A DNA stretch of 64,000 nucleotides, from assembly GCA_025403435.1 (NCBI GenBank), contig CM046348.1:33538052-33602051 (forward strand). The letters are read 5' to 3'. Position 1 is the first letter of the stretch; the number at the start of each line of letters is the position of its first letter. This document shows positions 24,267-35,979 of this stretch, in pieces. The position numbers and the translations under genes are program-made. Origin of the DNA: Artocarpus heterophyllus. Lineage: Eukaryota > Streptophyta > Magnoliopsida > Rosales > Moraceae. Below the pieces are notes generated by a model, which saw only the letters and a list, made by a program, of their open reading frames with translations, made no database searches and was not told where the DNA came from.

Positions 24267-27200
24267 GGATTCAAAGAAACGAGAAGTCTACTTCGTGAAG
24301 ACTTAACGCTTCGGATGGGCGATGGATCCTTGGTCTCAGCGGAAGCAGTGGGAGATGTCCATCTTTATTTTGATAATTATAGGAGTTTAATTTTGCGAGA
24401 TTGTTTTTATGTTCCTAAATTTAAAAGGAATTTAATTTCTGTATCTTCTTTATTTAAAGACTCCTACGTGGTATCTTTTAATGAAAAAGTGGTGATTCGT
24501 AAAAACAAATCTTTTATCTGTTCTGGATGGATGCAAAATAATCTATATTTTATCAAACCTAAGATGGACCTATTACTTAATGCTGAGATAAATGATAATA
24601 ACTCAAAAAGACTTAAAACTTCTCACTCTAATAAGACTTATCTTTGGCATTTGCGCCTTGGCCATATTAACCTAAATAGGATTCAAAGGTTGGTAAGGGA
24701 TGGACCTTTAAGTCACTTAAAGGTGGAATCTATACCTCAATGTGAGTCTTGTTTGGAGGGTAAAATGACCAAAAGACCATACGGGTCTAAGGGCAATAGG
24801 GCCGAAGGGGTTCTAGAACTTGTACATAGTGATGTTTGCGGACCGATGAACATCCGGGCACGAGGAGGGTATGAGTACTTCGTTACTTTTATTGACGATT
24901 ACTCTAGATATGGGTATGTGTACCTAATGCACCACAATAGCGAAACTTATGATAAATTCAGGGAGTTTCGGGCTGAAGTGGAAAAGCAATTGGGTAGACC
25001 AATAAAGGCACTTCGATCAGATCGAGGTGGAGAATACCTTTCTGATGAGTTCTTGGGACACTTGTTAGAGAATGGGATTTTATCCCATTTGACTGCGCCG
25101 GGTACTCCGCAGCAGAATGGCGTAGCAGAGAGAAGGAATAGGACTTTGTTGGACATGATTCGGTCCATGATGAGTTATTCATCATTGCCTTTATCCTTTT
25201 GGGGATATGCACTACAAACCGCATGTTATCTTTTGAACAATGTGCCTTCAAAATCGGTCCCTAAAACTCCTCACGAGTTGTGGACAAGACGGAAGACATC
25301 CTTAAACCATATTCGCATATGGGGATGTCCAGCTCATGTCCTGTTTAAGGATCCGAATAAGTTGGAAGCACGTTCAGAAGTTTGCGTGTTTGTAGGATAT
25401 CCAAAAGGGACTAAAGGGGGTTATTTTTATAACCCAAAGGAAAATAAAGTCGTGGTTTCAACTAATGCAACTTTCCTTGAGGAGAGTTACATGAACGACT
25501 TTAAACCTCAAAGCAAAGTGGTGCTTGAGGAGTTGAGGGGTAATCCGTTTACTCCGGAGGTTCCGAACGAAACCATTCCGATCGGTGTAGAAAAACCAAA
25601 CAAATCTGAACAACAACCTCAGGGGCTTCGGCGTAGTGGGAGGATCGGTCGTCAACCTGAGAGGTATATGTTCAATGGGGAGGTCTTTTTGGCTGAACCG
25701 GATGAACATGACAGGGATCCTTATACTTACGCAGAAGCTATGGAGGATGTTGATTCAAGACTCTGGACAGAGGCCATGAACATTGAGATGAAGTCTATGG
25801 AGACTAATCGGGTCTGGGAGCTTGTGGATCTTCCCGAAGGGGTAAAACCCATAGGGTGTAAGTGGATCTACAAGAGGAAAAGAGGAGTGGATGGAAAGGT
25901 CGAAACCTTTAAGGCTAGACTGGTAGCTAAGGGTTATACGCAAAAGGAAGGAATCGATTATGAGGAAACCTTTTCCCCTGTAGCCATGCTTAAGTCCATC
26001 CGGATTCTCTTGTCCATAGCTGCCGCTCTCGACTACGAGATTTGGCAGATGGATGTCAAGACGGCTTTTCTGAATGGCTATCTTAATGAGTCCATTTATA
26101 TGGAACAACCAGACGGGTTCAAGGTCACGGGTCAAGAGGGTAAGGTTTGTAAGTTGCTAAAGTCTATTTATGGACTTAAGCAGGCTTCTCGTTCTTGGAA
26201 CATAAGATTTGATCAAGTGATCAAGACTTATGGGTTCTCACAAAATGTGGATGAACCATGTGTTTACAAACACATTAAGAATGGGAAGGTGGTTTTTCTA
26301 CTACTCTATGTAGATGACATTCTGCTAATTGGCAATGACGTTGGGGCGTTGTCATCGGTCAAATTATGGTTGACCAAGCAGTTTGACATGAAGGACTTGG
26401 GTGAGGCTAATTTTGTTCTCGGTATCCAGATCTTTCGGGATAGGAAGAACAAAATGATAGCTTTGTCACAGGCCGGCTACGTAGATAAAATTCTCAGGAG
26501 GTTTGCAATGCAGGATTCCAAGAAAGGTGGGCAACCATCTAGGTCTGGAATTACTCTTTCTAAGAAAGACTCTCCAAAGTCTAATGAAGAAAGAGAATAC
26601 ATGAAGAAGGTACCTTATGCTTCGGCAGTGGGTAGTCTCATGTATGCCATGCTTTGCACTCGACCGGATATTAGCTATGCGGTCGGGATTGTGAGTCGAT
26701 TTCAGGCGGATCCAGGACCGAACCATTGGGTTGCGGTAAAGCATATTTTCAAGTACCTGAGAAGGACTCGTGAGTATATGCTTGTGTATTCGGGTGAGGA
26801 TTTAACTCCTCTAGGATACACTGATTCGGATTTTCAATCCTGCCTGGATTCTAGGAAATCGACTTCAGGGTTTGTGTTTACTCTGGGTGGCGGTGCCATC
26901 AGTTGGAGAAGTGCGAAGCAAGATTGCACTTCGGATTCAACGATGGAGGCCGAGTATGTGGCGGCTAGTGATGCTTCGAAAGAAGCAGTGTGGCTCCGCA
27001 AGTTCCTTGGGGATCTTGAGGTAGTTCCTGGTATGGATAAAGCGGTATCACTGTACTGTGATAACAGTGCGGCGATAGCTAATGCTAAGGAACCAAGATT
27101 TCACAAGAAGAGTAAGCATATTGATCGGAAGTATCATGTGATAAAGGACTTCGTTGAGAGCGGGCATGTCACGGTGTGCAAGATCGCGTCAGAGGACAAT

Positions 27201-27296
27201 TTAGCTGATCCATTTACGAAGACACTTTCTGGGAGAGTCTTCGAAAGGCATGTGGAAGCTATGGGGATGCGAAATTTGCAGTATTTACTCACTTAG
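24267..27296 (+). CDS. Copia Pol: integrase, reverse transcriptase, RNase H (same frame as Gag after one TAG)
   Basis: The frame is the same as gag and open for over 1000 codons; the first Met is at 24315. It begins with the rest of the protease and the pre-integrase region with its His/Cys finger ([16 protein letters not shown]). The integrase core follows with [19 protein letters not shown] and [19 protein letters not shown]. The RT has [28 protein letters not shown] and the catalytic YVDDILL. RNase H has [22 protein letters not shown] and [10 protein letters not shown]. This copies and integrates the element. All catalytic motifs look intact. Without TAG readthrough Pol would have no normal start, so the element is probably non-autonomous now. 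Confidence 0.93.
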   Translation, partial: GFKETRSLLREDLTLRMGDGSLVSAEAVGDVHLYFDNYRSLILRDCFYVPKFKRNLISVSSLFKDSYVVSFNEKVVIRKNKSFICSGWMQNNLYFIKPKMDLLLNAEINDNNSKRLKTSHSNKTYLWHLRLGHINLNRIQRLVRDGPLSHLKVESIPQCESCLEGKMTKRPYGSKGNRAEGVLELVHSDVCGPMNIRARGGYEYFVTFIDDYSRYGYVYLMHHNSETYDKFREFRAEVEKQLGRPIKALRSDRGGEYLSDEFLGHLLENGILSHLTAPGTPQQNGVAERRNRTLLDMIRSMMSYSSLPLSFWGYALQTACYLLNNVPSKSVPKTPHELWTRRKTSLNHIRIWGCPAHVLFKDPNKLEARSEVCVFVGYPKGTKGGYFYNPKENKVVVSTNATFLEESYMNDFKPQSKVVLEELRGNPFTPEVPNETIPIGVEKPNKSEQQPQGLRRSGRIGRQPERYMFNGEVFLAEPDEHDRDPYTYAEAMEDVDSRLWTEAMNIEMKSMETNRVWELVDLPEGVKPIGCKWIYKRKRGVDGKVETFKARLVAKGYTQKEGIDYEETFSPVAMLKSIRILLSIAAALDYEIWQMDVKTAFLNGYLNESIYMEQPDGFKVTGQEGKVCKLLKSIYGLKQASRSWNIRFDQVIKTYGFSQNVDEPCVYKHIKNGKVVFLLLYVDDILLIGNDVGALSSVKLWLTKQFDMKDLGEANFVLGIQIFRDRKNKMIALSQAGYVDKILRRFAMQDSKKGGQPSRSGITLSKKDSPKSNEEREYMKKVPYASAVGSLMYAMLCTRPDISYAVGIVSRFQADPGPNHWVAVKHIFKYLRRTREYMLVYSGEDLTPLGYTDSDFQSCLDSRKSTSGFVFTLGGGAISWRSAKQDCTSDSTMEAEYVAASDASKEAVWLRKFLGDLEVVPGMDKAVSLYCDNSAAIANAKEPRFHKKSKHIDRKYHVIKDFVESGHVTVCKIASEDNLADPFTKTLSGRVFERHVEAMGMRNLQYLLT

Positions 27297-27299
27297 TGC

Positions 27300-27310
27300 A
27301 AGTGGGAGAT
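27300..27310 (+). other. Polypurine tract of the young copia element
   Basis: AAGTGGGAGAT sits directly before the 3' LTR start TGTTAGACATG. It primes plus-strand DNA synthesis in this class of elements. Confidence 0.9.
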
Positions 27311-29344
27311 TGTTAGACATGTATGCTCTAAGGAGTAAAAATGTAATACGTTTTTGGAGACATTTTTTATCAATAAAGAATTTATTCATTTATATATACC
27401 AAATATTGTCCTCTTTACGTTCATATTTGTTGAATGTATGATAAGCAAACAGTAGTCTGAGACTATCAGTCTAAACCTTAAGAGTTGGGCATATGATGGG
27501 ATGATTATGCGGTAGACACGACTCTTAAGGTGATGGTCTAAAATATATGATCCGCAATCGAGGGAATAAAGTTGGGCGCTTTATTCATGTAAAGATTGTT
27601 ATGTTGTCTATATCCCTTTTGGGAGATGGTTTGTCTTAGCCATCGGAGTTGGACTCCGTGAATAGAAACATTGGCGCATTGTCATAGGTGACGATGTGTT
27701 GGATCGGGACATAAAGTGAATTGATTTGGATTAATAATTCTGTCTTGTCAAATCGATTCACTTTAGACAATCATTTGTATTGTATCTTAATCCTGAGATG
27801 AATAATGGGCCCGTTGTCTCGACTTGTGTCTTTTGATGTACCAATGGGTGACTCCCACATCTCTATAGTGGCATGCATGCCGGTACGTTGGAGGCATGAC
27901 TCTTGGTAGCGTAGACTTGTTATTCATAGATATGGAATCCATAGCTCCTCTTTAGGAGTAATGATATCCTCTTATATGCGTTGTCCTGTAATTGAAAAAC
28001 TGGAGCGCTCAACCATTTGGATACATAGGTGTAACCGAATGGTATACTATCTTTAGATGGTAAGTTTTCTAATGGTGAGACAATGAAACGTAAGATAAAA
28101 ATAATCGGGAAGGTAAGACAGAACTTGTCCTTAAGCCGATTATGGATGATCATATGGGGATGCGATACACTATGATATGTCATGGAGACTTAGCTACACG
28201 AGCTTCGTAATTCTATAAAGTTCGAGAGTGCAGCTCCAAGCTTTTAGTGGAGTAGCGTTGGAGTTGATAATTGTGAAATGTATATCTGGGATATTGGGTT
28301 TCATAATTATCATGAGCTTGAACTTTATAGGTCCATTTTGGTCCCCTTTGCTAGCTCACAAAATCCTGTAACGACACGGCGTGCTTTTCCAATAATTGGT
28401 GACTTATGTCGGATTTATCAGATTGGTTTAAAATTTATAAGAATCAAATAATTCATGTCTGTTTATCGGTTGAATTAATTATGTAAGAAATTAGTTCAAG
28501 ATGAACTTGTTGAATTATGGCGTTCGGATAATTCTTGTCTGTTTATCGGTTGTTTTAATTTTGGACAATTAGAACAAGATAAACTTGTAGAATTATTGTG
28601 AATTGATTTATTTTCTTAGAGATTATCTTGATAAAGTTTGTTTTGATCAGATATCTTTTCTATTGGGCTATTTGAATCAAAACTGAGACTTTATCCTTTA
28701 GAATCTCGGGTGGAAAATAAAAGATTCGCGGAGATTTTTTCTCGGCAGTTCGGCATGCCGGATGACGTGTTCGGCCTGCCGAACTGGCCAGTTCGGCCTG
28801 CCTATCTCACAGTTCGGCATGCCGACCGCGACAGCTAAGATTACGCGTTTTTCACGCGTATCTTATCAGATATTGATCCGAACTTGATTCTGTTTCGATT
28901 TTTGAGACCTAATCTGATATGGACTGACCCCAAGGACCAATAGGTATAAAAAGAGAGTGAGTCTAATGATTTACTCAGATCAATTTGAGAGATTAAGAGT
29001 GATACTCTTCTAGTGAGCATCTGAAAACTCCCTGAGAGCTTTTGTTCACAAATCACGAACACTAGCTTTGGGTTCTCTCTATTGGTTGGAAGGAGAGTCA
29101 CCGGTGGAAGAGCTGTACGTGTGAGCCCACACTCACTCCGGTTGTGGATAGAGAATAGCAAAGAAGACCAGTTGGTTGAGGCTCTTCTGGAACGTTACTT
29201 CTCTACACAGGTCGCGGAGGTTCTTCGGCACACTGAGGTTAGTAAGATCTGTTTAATTTAGACATATAACATGTCAAACTTGTGTTTTGGAAAATACTCT
29301 GACGAAAAATTTTTAAAATTCCGCTGCGCACTTTGTTTCCAACA
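27311..29344 (+). repeat. 3' LTR of the young copia element
   Basis: This LTR is the same length as the 5' LTR (2034 bases) with about 15 substitutions, for example at 27639 and in the segment around 28879-28923. The CGGC cluster recurs at about 28748-28826. The right end CAACA is followed by the ATAAC duplication. Confidence 0.93.
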
Positions 29345-29839
29345 ATAACACGCTATGAACTCTGTCGCCATCATAAAAGATGCTATAAGAGACTGTTTAG
29401 CACTCTTCCAAGAGACAACACCTCTAGCCAAAAGGTAGACATAGCCCGATGTAGATTTCATACTATCTTGGCATCCAGCAAAATCAGAGTCAGTATACCC
29501 AATGATCTCAAGCTGTTCTGACCTCCGACACGTGAGCATGTAATCCTTTGTTCTCTGAAAATACCTCAAGACTCGTTTGGCTGCTACCCAGTGATCCTTT
29601 CCAAGATTGATTAAGTACCTGCCCAACATCCCTGTAACGTACGCAATATCCGGACGCGTACAAACCTGAGCATACATTAGACTCCCTACTACTGATGCAT
29701 AAGGAATCTTCTGCATTTCCTTAACCTCAAAATAATTCTTAGGGCATTGATTGAAACTAAACTTGTCTCCCTTAGCCACAGGGGTATCACCTGGTTTACA
29801 ATACTGCATGCCATATCTCTTAAGAATCTTTTCCAAGTC
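29345..29839 (-). pseudogene. Reverse transcriptase end and RNase H start of the old copia element
   Basis: The minus-strand frame reads EKILKRYGMQYCKPGDTPVA, then YASVVGSLMYAQVCTRPDIAY, IIGYTDSDFAGCQDSMKSTS and SWKSAKQSLIASFMMATEF. This is the RT C-terminus joined to RNase H as in copia Pol. It stays open into the LTR, so the LTR supplies the apparent N-terminus (RIYVPD). It is cut at 29345 by the young element; the rest is at 19651-19326. It lacks the RT catalytic core. Confidence 0.85.
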
Positions 29840-30159
29840 TGGTACGTAAATCCTCCCTATCAGAATGCTCTGTAATCTCTCTGTAGATGGGTAACAGAAA
29901 AATAATGTACGTACTGACTTGGGGACCACAACCCCTTTATATAATTGCTAAACCCTAGCAATTATCCTTAATTACCAATTTAGCCCATCATAAAATTAAT
30001 AATTATAATTTTGGTCTTTACACATAGGAGGCCCATACTTAATGATACATTAAAAGTCCAAAACCCAAATTGATCACTTTTAATTGGGCAACCTTATTGA
30101 TAGCCTTTAATTCACGTTTATTTAATATATCAACCCATATATTGGATTTTGATCCAACA
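29840..30159 (-). repeat. 5' LTR of the old copia element
   Basis: This 320-base LTR is paired with 18577-18896. Its inner edge (TGG at 29840) is fused to RT coding sequence instead of a primer-binding site, showing an internal deletion. Confidence 0.82.
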
Positions 30160-33113
30160 ACTCTAGCAAACATCGTCCTTGATTTTGCGTCGCAATCTCC
30201 GCCGTGCCTCGCATCTTGTCGCAATCGATCTCATAGACCTCTGATGACAATAGATCATGATGGAGTAGTGACAATGCCGACAAGCGATGAGCGGAGGAGA
30301 TCTTGGTCCATTCTCTCTTTCTCATTTCGAAGTCAGCTCTTTAGGTTTCAGAAAATAATGTAATTGAGGCCGAGCGTGAGGTCTAAGGTCCGCTAGAATT
30401 GGTTCAAGGTCACCGTTAATGCTGAGGAGGGCCAGCGTTGTCACGAGAACAACATGGCTTTCTATTTCCCATTGTCAAATTGGTTCCACTAATCTACTGA
30501 TTAAGTATGTAAATGTGATTAATTTTGTTGATTTTGATTAGTTAATTTGTTGATTTGGATTGATTGAATATTCTATAGAGTTTACTAGACTATTTTTGTT
30601 GTTTGTTGTCGTTGTTGTCATTGTTGTTATCGTTTTGTTTTTTTTTTAATCTTTTTTTTCCTTTCTTTAGATTTTCATGGTATGTGGTGGCTGTTGGAGA
30701 CGTTGCCTGTGACAATGCTGTTCGAAGACGTAGCCCGTGACTTGGAGACAAGCAAGCGGCAGCAAGGGGAGAGAGAGAAAGAGGAGAAAAAAATGTCCTA
30801 GTAGGACACATATGTCCTGATGGGACAAAAAAATCTTAGTGGGATACGCAATATATCTTGGTGGGACATGCATCAAGTTTTGTGGCATAAAATTTTTTTA
30901 CATTTTGTGATATAAATAAAAATTGAGTCTAAAAAAGTGATGTTTATGTGAATACCTCTTAAAATATTTTCTTTTCATTTTGAAAAAAAAAACTGAAAAT
31001 TGGAACTAAATAAAAGTCAAATGAGTGTATTAAGGATCCTAAGTTTTCAACTGCACTTAAATTAGGAAATGATTTCAATACCATTGAAAGATCAAAATAT
31101 TGATTGATAAAGTCCAAGCTGTTATACGTTTTTAAAAAAAGGAATTTTAATATATCAAAAGACTTCAAAAGCTTCGTAATATATATACAATAATTTCAAA
31201 GGACTAAAGATTTCTTTGAAAAATACATAAATAATACCAGATGTAATAATAATAACCTCTTATGATAAAGGATCTTTAAATATTTCTTTCAAAAGGTAAC
31301 TCCATTAGCATCCTAGCATCCTCTTTTAAATCAAGAGAGAAACAAGTAACAACCTTTTTTATTGTATTAAACATCATAATAGAATATCAACTTTAGTCTT
31401 CACCTTATCAAGAAAAAAGAAAAACATCACGCTCTTATTATTAAATATTTATTTCGAATGAGTTTGTTTGTTTTCTTTCCTTTTTTTTCCCTAGTGAAAG
31501 GACTAAGTAACAAAAGAATTTTTTTTTGGTATTTCCTAATAATTGTTTATTTGTTTGTTTAATGAAAAGAATGGTTTACCATAAATTTTATATTTACTCT
31601 TCAATGCCTTATAAATTCACAAGTGAACGAAAAATGTTGAAAAAATTTGTGACATGGTTACCAATTAATTCTATTCTTTTGTTTGTGCCTTTTTATTTTA
31701 ATAAAAATATAAGAACACCAGTTCTAATCCCAACTTGTATACAAATTTATGAATGCTGTTGTATTTCAATAAATAAGTGATTCAAAAATTGTTACATCAT
31801 TATGTTATATTTATCAATAAATTAATGACAACATACAATTAGTACAAGAGTTAGAATTAAAGTTGGTCTTCTTAATATTACTTTTTTTTAATTTTTTTAG
31901 AACCGTACCCTTCTTACAATTTTTTTTTTTCTGTTTTGAAATGAGTTAAAATCAAACTTGTAGCTTTCTCTTAGAGTCTCTCGTTACCTTAACTGTTAGT
32001 CAATAGGCCAAACGGTTTTAGGCTAAAAATCATAAAGTGTTTAAGCAGAAGCATTTAGGGGTTGAGGCAACATTAGTGCCTTAACTTTATTACATATTCT
32101 CATAAAAGAAAAAAATAAACGAATAAAAAAGTTCTGATTTTCTTGCTAATCAAAATCAAAATACAGAAAGAAAAAAAAAATCCCTAAAAAAGTTGTGATT
32201 AAATGCGTGAAATGGAGATGTTGTGGGCCGAGAGATGTCTCCAGAAAGCTAAGGAGAGATTTTGGATGGTTCGAGGTTGTTTCGTGGTGGCCCAAAAACC
32301 ATCCCAAGAAGGCCAAGAAGATTCCAAGTCATGCTAAAATCACTTGCCCACCCTCCACCATTACCACCGCCATTACCATACCAACGGTCCGCTTTGCTGG
32401 CGTGTCCACTTTGACGATGACGTTGTCATGATATTATTATATTATACTATTCGTGCCAAGAAATGATTAAATGTTACTTCCTCGAACTATACCAACGACC
32501 CCCTTTATCTTCAATTTCAAATGTGCCCCAAAATACAAGACTTCCAGAAGCTCAAATATTTACAAGTGAAGTGTAATATTAATATTTAGTTTATAATGGT
32601 CAAATTCCAATTACCAGAAATTAATAATATGGTCACTCGTCACATATTTATACATGAAGTTTGGGATTTCATTTAATTATCTGTCATATATGAGACAACA
32701 AATTTGTACAAAGATTTGTAACTTTAATTATAATTCCTTTAATGACACGTCATATTTTCAGGATATTTTTTACGATACCGGATAGTAATAAAATGTAATG
32801 AAAAAAGTAATGGCTTAAAAAAGATAAGAAATAGTAAGAATAATTAATTCTCTTTTTAGTGTTTATTTGTCAATTTGAAAGTAAATAATTTATTTATTTT
32901 TTATAAATTGGTAGTAATCCAAATTCCTTAATAGTGTTTATTAGTAAATTTAATTTGGAATAAAAATTTTATCAATATAATTATTAAAAATCCCAAAAAT
33001 TAAATAACTGTTGAGTTACAGCAACTTATCGATTAGTAATTTGATAGATCATTTTAATTAGAAATCAACTAAGAGACAAAAGAATTTGTATTTTCTTTTT
33101 TCATTTTCTATAT
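30160..33113. other. Intergenic DNA without supportable genes
   Basis: This holds AT-rich sequence with short homopolymer runs. A small repeated pattern (TCCTAGTAGGACA, TCCTGATGGGACA, CTTGGTGGGACA) occurs at 30795-30870. The short open frames here have no recognisable motifs and biased low-complexity composition, so I do not call genes. Confidence 0.5.
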
Positions 33114-34282
33114 TGTCACGCCCCGGAGTACGGGAGGTGACGTGGTGGGTTAATTAAATTAATTAAAAGAGAATTTAATTAAAAGTCACGAGTTTAGGGG
33201 TTGAATTAGGTAATAAAATATGAGGGTATCAAAACAACACCTTATAAAAGAGGTTATATACATTAAGCAATTGAAATCATTAAACGAATAATAGAACAAT
33301 AGAGCCGCAAGTATGGGTCCCACAGACCCACAACTTGTGCACACACATGGTACTGACAATATCATAAATACAACCACAGTTTAAGTACAAATAAAGTTAA
33401 AATCTTACATGGCTTGATTTATTCAATACAAATAAATTTACTAGTCCCTCTACTGCTCTTGTGTCTTGTCCGTTGAATCCTCTCCAAACCTAAATGGAAA
33501 ACCACCTAGAGGGGGAAAATTTAAAACAAATAAAATGTGAGCGAAAGGCTCAGTAGGACTATATTTTATAAAATAATTTAATTTAAAGACACATTTCATT
33601 ATTCAGGGATTATTTAAAAGAAACCTTGAATAGATAAATAAATAAGTAAATAAATTTAAATAAAACCGTTCTTACCCAGAATAGTTTACTCGAACAACCA
33701 GAAATATCATTTTCTTTTCCTAGGCAAACCATAAGAATATCACCATCGTAGTGGCCTAGTTGGGTTTCAGGACTTGCCCCCAAGGTCGATCGCTACACAA
33801 CCCGATCTTTGATATGGCATCATGCCTATGTGTTTATTTTTATCATCATTCAAAACCCATTTACCGAGTATTGTCAATTACATTCATTATGAAGTTCATT
33901 TTCAATTCACGGTATATTAAAATATAATCGATAAAATTCATTTTCAAACAACCGTTGAAAACATTTTAATGGAAATCATTTTTAAAGCCAAATCATTTTG
34001 AAACTAGGCTACTAAGGAATGGGGTAGAAGTCCTCCCTCGATACTCACGCCAATGCCCCACACCATAATCCCAGTCCGCTATACGTTAGCTCCGCAGAAC
34101 CACGAATAATCCTAGATACACACTAAGTAGATCAATATCTAGTTCGAGACATTCTATGTTACTAAACCACTTCATGATGTCCTAGTGTGCCATTTGTATC
34201 TTTAAAATCATTCTACACGGTTGGAATTTAAATCGGGATTCAAAACAGTGAAAACGGGTGAAAAATCACAAAATTTTTCATG

Positions 34283-34445
34283 CTCGACCGGCCTGCCGGA
34301 CTCCCTGCTTCGGCCGGTCGAACTGTGCAGTTCGGCCTGCCGGAAACCAGGTTCGGTCGGCCGGTCATTTCTCAGGTTCGGCCTGCTGGACAGATGAACT
34401 CCGGCCTGTCGATCCTTAATCCGGCCTGCCGAACTGGGAAAACCT
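34283..34445. repeat. Cluster D of TTCGGCCTGCCGAA near-palindromes
   Basis: About seven units occur within the solo LTR, including ACCGGCCTGCCGGA, TTCGGCCTGCCGGA, TTCGGTCGGCCGG and TCCGGCCTGCCGAA. Their spacing is 20-28 bases. Confidence 0.85.
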
Positions 34446-34914
34446 AGAAATTTCAACCACAGGTTTTTCGATCCTCAAAATCCAAATCTTGATTCTAACT
34501 TGTTTTTCTCAAATCTCAGGCATGGAAAACATTCATAGACAATAGAAAAACATGTTTGAACACTTTTGAAGTCATTTAAACAAGATTTAAACTCAAAAAT
34601 CTCAAAAATCTGAAAATGAGAAAATGAGGAGAAAAATAAAAAATCTTGAACCCAATCCGTTTTTCTTCATCCTAAGCTTAGATTCTAGTTGTTCTAAGTT
34701 CATCTAACTCAAATCAAAGGTTTTCTAAGCTCAAGCAAACCTAGATTTCAAAAATGCACAAAATTGAAAAATTTGGAAAAATTTTAGAAATTTCAAAACT
34801 AACCTCGAATCGAAGCTTCAATCCGCGTTCTCAGTTACCAAATCACGTTCCCGAGCTTCCTCCTTGCTAACTCGAAGCTTGGATTCGAATTTTGATTCAA
34901 AAGTTCAAGGAGAA

Positions 34915-35032
34915 ATTGAGAGAGAGAGGGGAAACCGAGAGAGAGTGAGTGAGAGCCCACAGGAGAGAGAGAGAGGAGAGAGAGAGATCAGAGAGAGTGA
35001 GAGAAAGAGGGTGAGAGAGAGGGGATAAATAG
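34915..35032. repeat. GA/CT-rich simple sequence
   Basis: GAGAGAGAG-type microsatellite occupies this part of the solo LTR. On the minus strand it would be a CT-rich leader following a TATTTAT box. Confidence 0.8.
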
Positions 35033-35736
35033 AGAGAAACGGTGGGCAGTTTTACTGTGTGAAAACCAAATGTCACCCACGGTTTTGTAAAATGGAATAT
35101 TTTTAACAATTTACAAATTGTTATGCTTTAAAACTCAAAACATCATTTTAAAACAATAAGAAATCATTTGAATTCATTAAATTAACAAAACAACCTAAAA
35201 TTTAAAATTCAACCAAGTAATCAAATTAATGTTAAAATATTAATTATGACACACTAATTCATCATTTATATTACATTAACATTAAATAAATTTCGGGGCG
35301 TTACAATATTGTGTGTAACCCACTAAACTATTATTTTTAATTTGTGAACCAACATATGATGAAAAGTAAATACTTTGTTTTATTGAAGTAAACACGGCCT
35401 AATAAAATAAGAAATTATCTTAAACGCTTTGAATACATACAGAGCTTAAAGTCGAATATTGCCATCAACAAAGTTAAAGAGCTGATGCAAGAGACGATGT
35501 TACCTTCCATTTGCATGAAAATCCACAAATAAAAAGAAATAAAATTGCGATACTACCTATATATATGTTGGACTATTATTTTCATACGTTATAAAACAAA
35601 AAAACCCATGTTTTTTAAATTAAAATGTCCTTGTATTTGGTGCATATCTGGATACATTAAAAGTAAATTTCTTCCTTAAAAAAAGAAGAAGTAATATTCT
35701 TGAAAATATTTTTCCATCACTTGCCGACGTGGCTTG

Positions 35737-35838
35737 CACGTGACATGTTTAGAATCCAATCTTCAAGTTGAACCAAATTAAGGGTCAGGATCATCCCAAA
35801 AAAGTCTTCATCTTGACCAAGCAAACCTCCATAAATAC
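35737..35838 (+). promoter_or_regulatory. Putative VQ-gene promoter: G-box, W-boxes, TATA-like box
   Basis: A G-box CACGTG lies at 35737-35742. GGTCA at 35783-35787 (a W-box core on the minus strand) and TTGACC at 35813-35818 are WRKY-type sites. The TATA-like CATAAATAC is at 35830-35838, giving a leader of roughly 115 bases before the ATG at 35980. G-boxes bind bHLH factors such as MYC2 and W-boxes bind WRKYs; VQ proteins partner with WRKYs, so feedback is plausible. Promoter function is inferred from sequence only. Confidence 0.55.
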
Positions 35839-35979
35839 CTCAACCATGGAAAGCTCATTCCCCCTTCCCTCTTACGAAAGAGAGGAGAAAATTTAGAGCT
35901 TCCTCAAACTTTTCCTTTTCAATTTTTTTTTCATTCAGATTTCTTTCTAGTTATACATATTACTAATTATAAAGTCGTC

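Larger units (their letters stand above)
19652..29344 (+). mobile_element. Complete young Ty1/copia retrotransposon, 9.7 kb, TSD ATAAC
   Basis: Two 2034-base LTRs start TGTTAGACATG and end TTTCCAACA. They differ at roughly 15 sites (under 1 percent). The element is flanked by ATAAC at 19647-19651 and 29345-29349. A tRNA-Met type primer site follows the 5' LTR and a polypurine tract precedes the 3' LTR. Inside are a 1.65 kb leader, gag-protease (23343-24263), an in-frame TAG, and integrase-RT-RNase H to 27296. It lies inside the RNase H gene of the older copia element in the opposite orientation. Complete structure and low LTR divergence mean recent insertion; the stop codon suggests it moved with help or lost its frame afterwards. 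Confidence 0.95.
18577..30159 (-). mobile_element. Old internally deleted Ty1/copia element, split by a younger copia insertion
   Basis: Two 320-base LTRs (18577-18896 and 29840-30159) differ at about ten positions and share TG...CA ends (TGTTGGATCA at the start on the minus strand). The polypurine tract AAGTGGGAAAT lies beside the lower LTR at 18897-18907, fixing the orientation as minus. The only coding remains are the RT end and RNase H, in two parts (29837-29345 and 19651-19326) interrupted by the element at 19652-29344. On the upper side the LTR abuts RT coding sequence directly; primer site, gag, protease, integrase and most of RT are missing. No matching target duplication is visible outside the LTRs. 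Confidence 0.82.
33114..35305 (-). mobile_element. Solo LTR, gypsy-like, 2.2 kb, beside the VQ gene
   Basis: The unit starts TGTCACGCCCCGG and ends CCGGGGCGTTACA-like (TTTCGGGGCGTTACA), flanked by ATAT at 33110-33113 and 35306-35309 (ATATT if the shared T is counted). No internal coding, primer site or polypurine tract is present. Minus orientation is inferred from a TATA-like TATTTAT and a following CT-rich leader on the minus strand (about 35030-34915). It carries a CGGCCTGCCG cluster. Its inner end is 675 bases from the VQ start codon. Confidence 0.8.

Noticed and set aside
32195..32431. 78-codon ORF in intergenic DNA
   Set aside because: No recognisable motif, low-complexity Lys/Pro/Thr composition, no promoter or conserved neighbour visible.
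1316..34445. CGGCCTGCCG clusters as a CRISPR-like array or rho-independent terminators
   Set aside because: Spacing is irregular, spacers are not unique protospacer-like units, and the context is plant LTR DNA.
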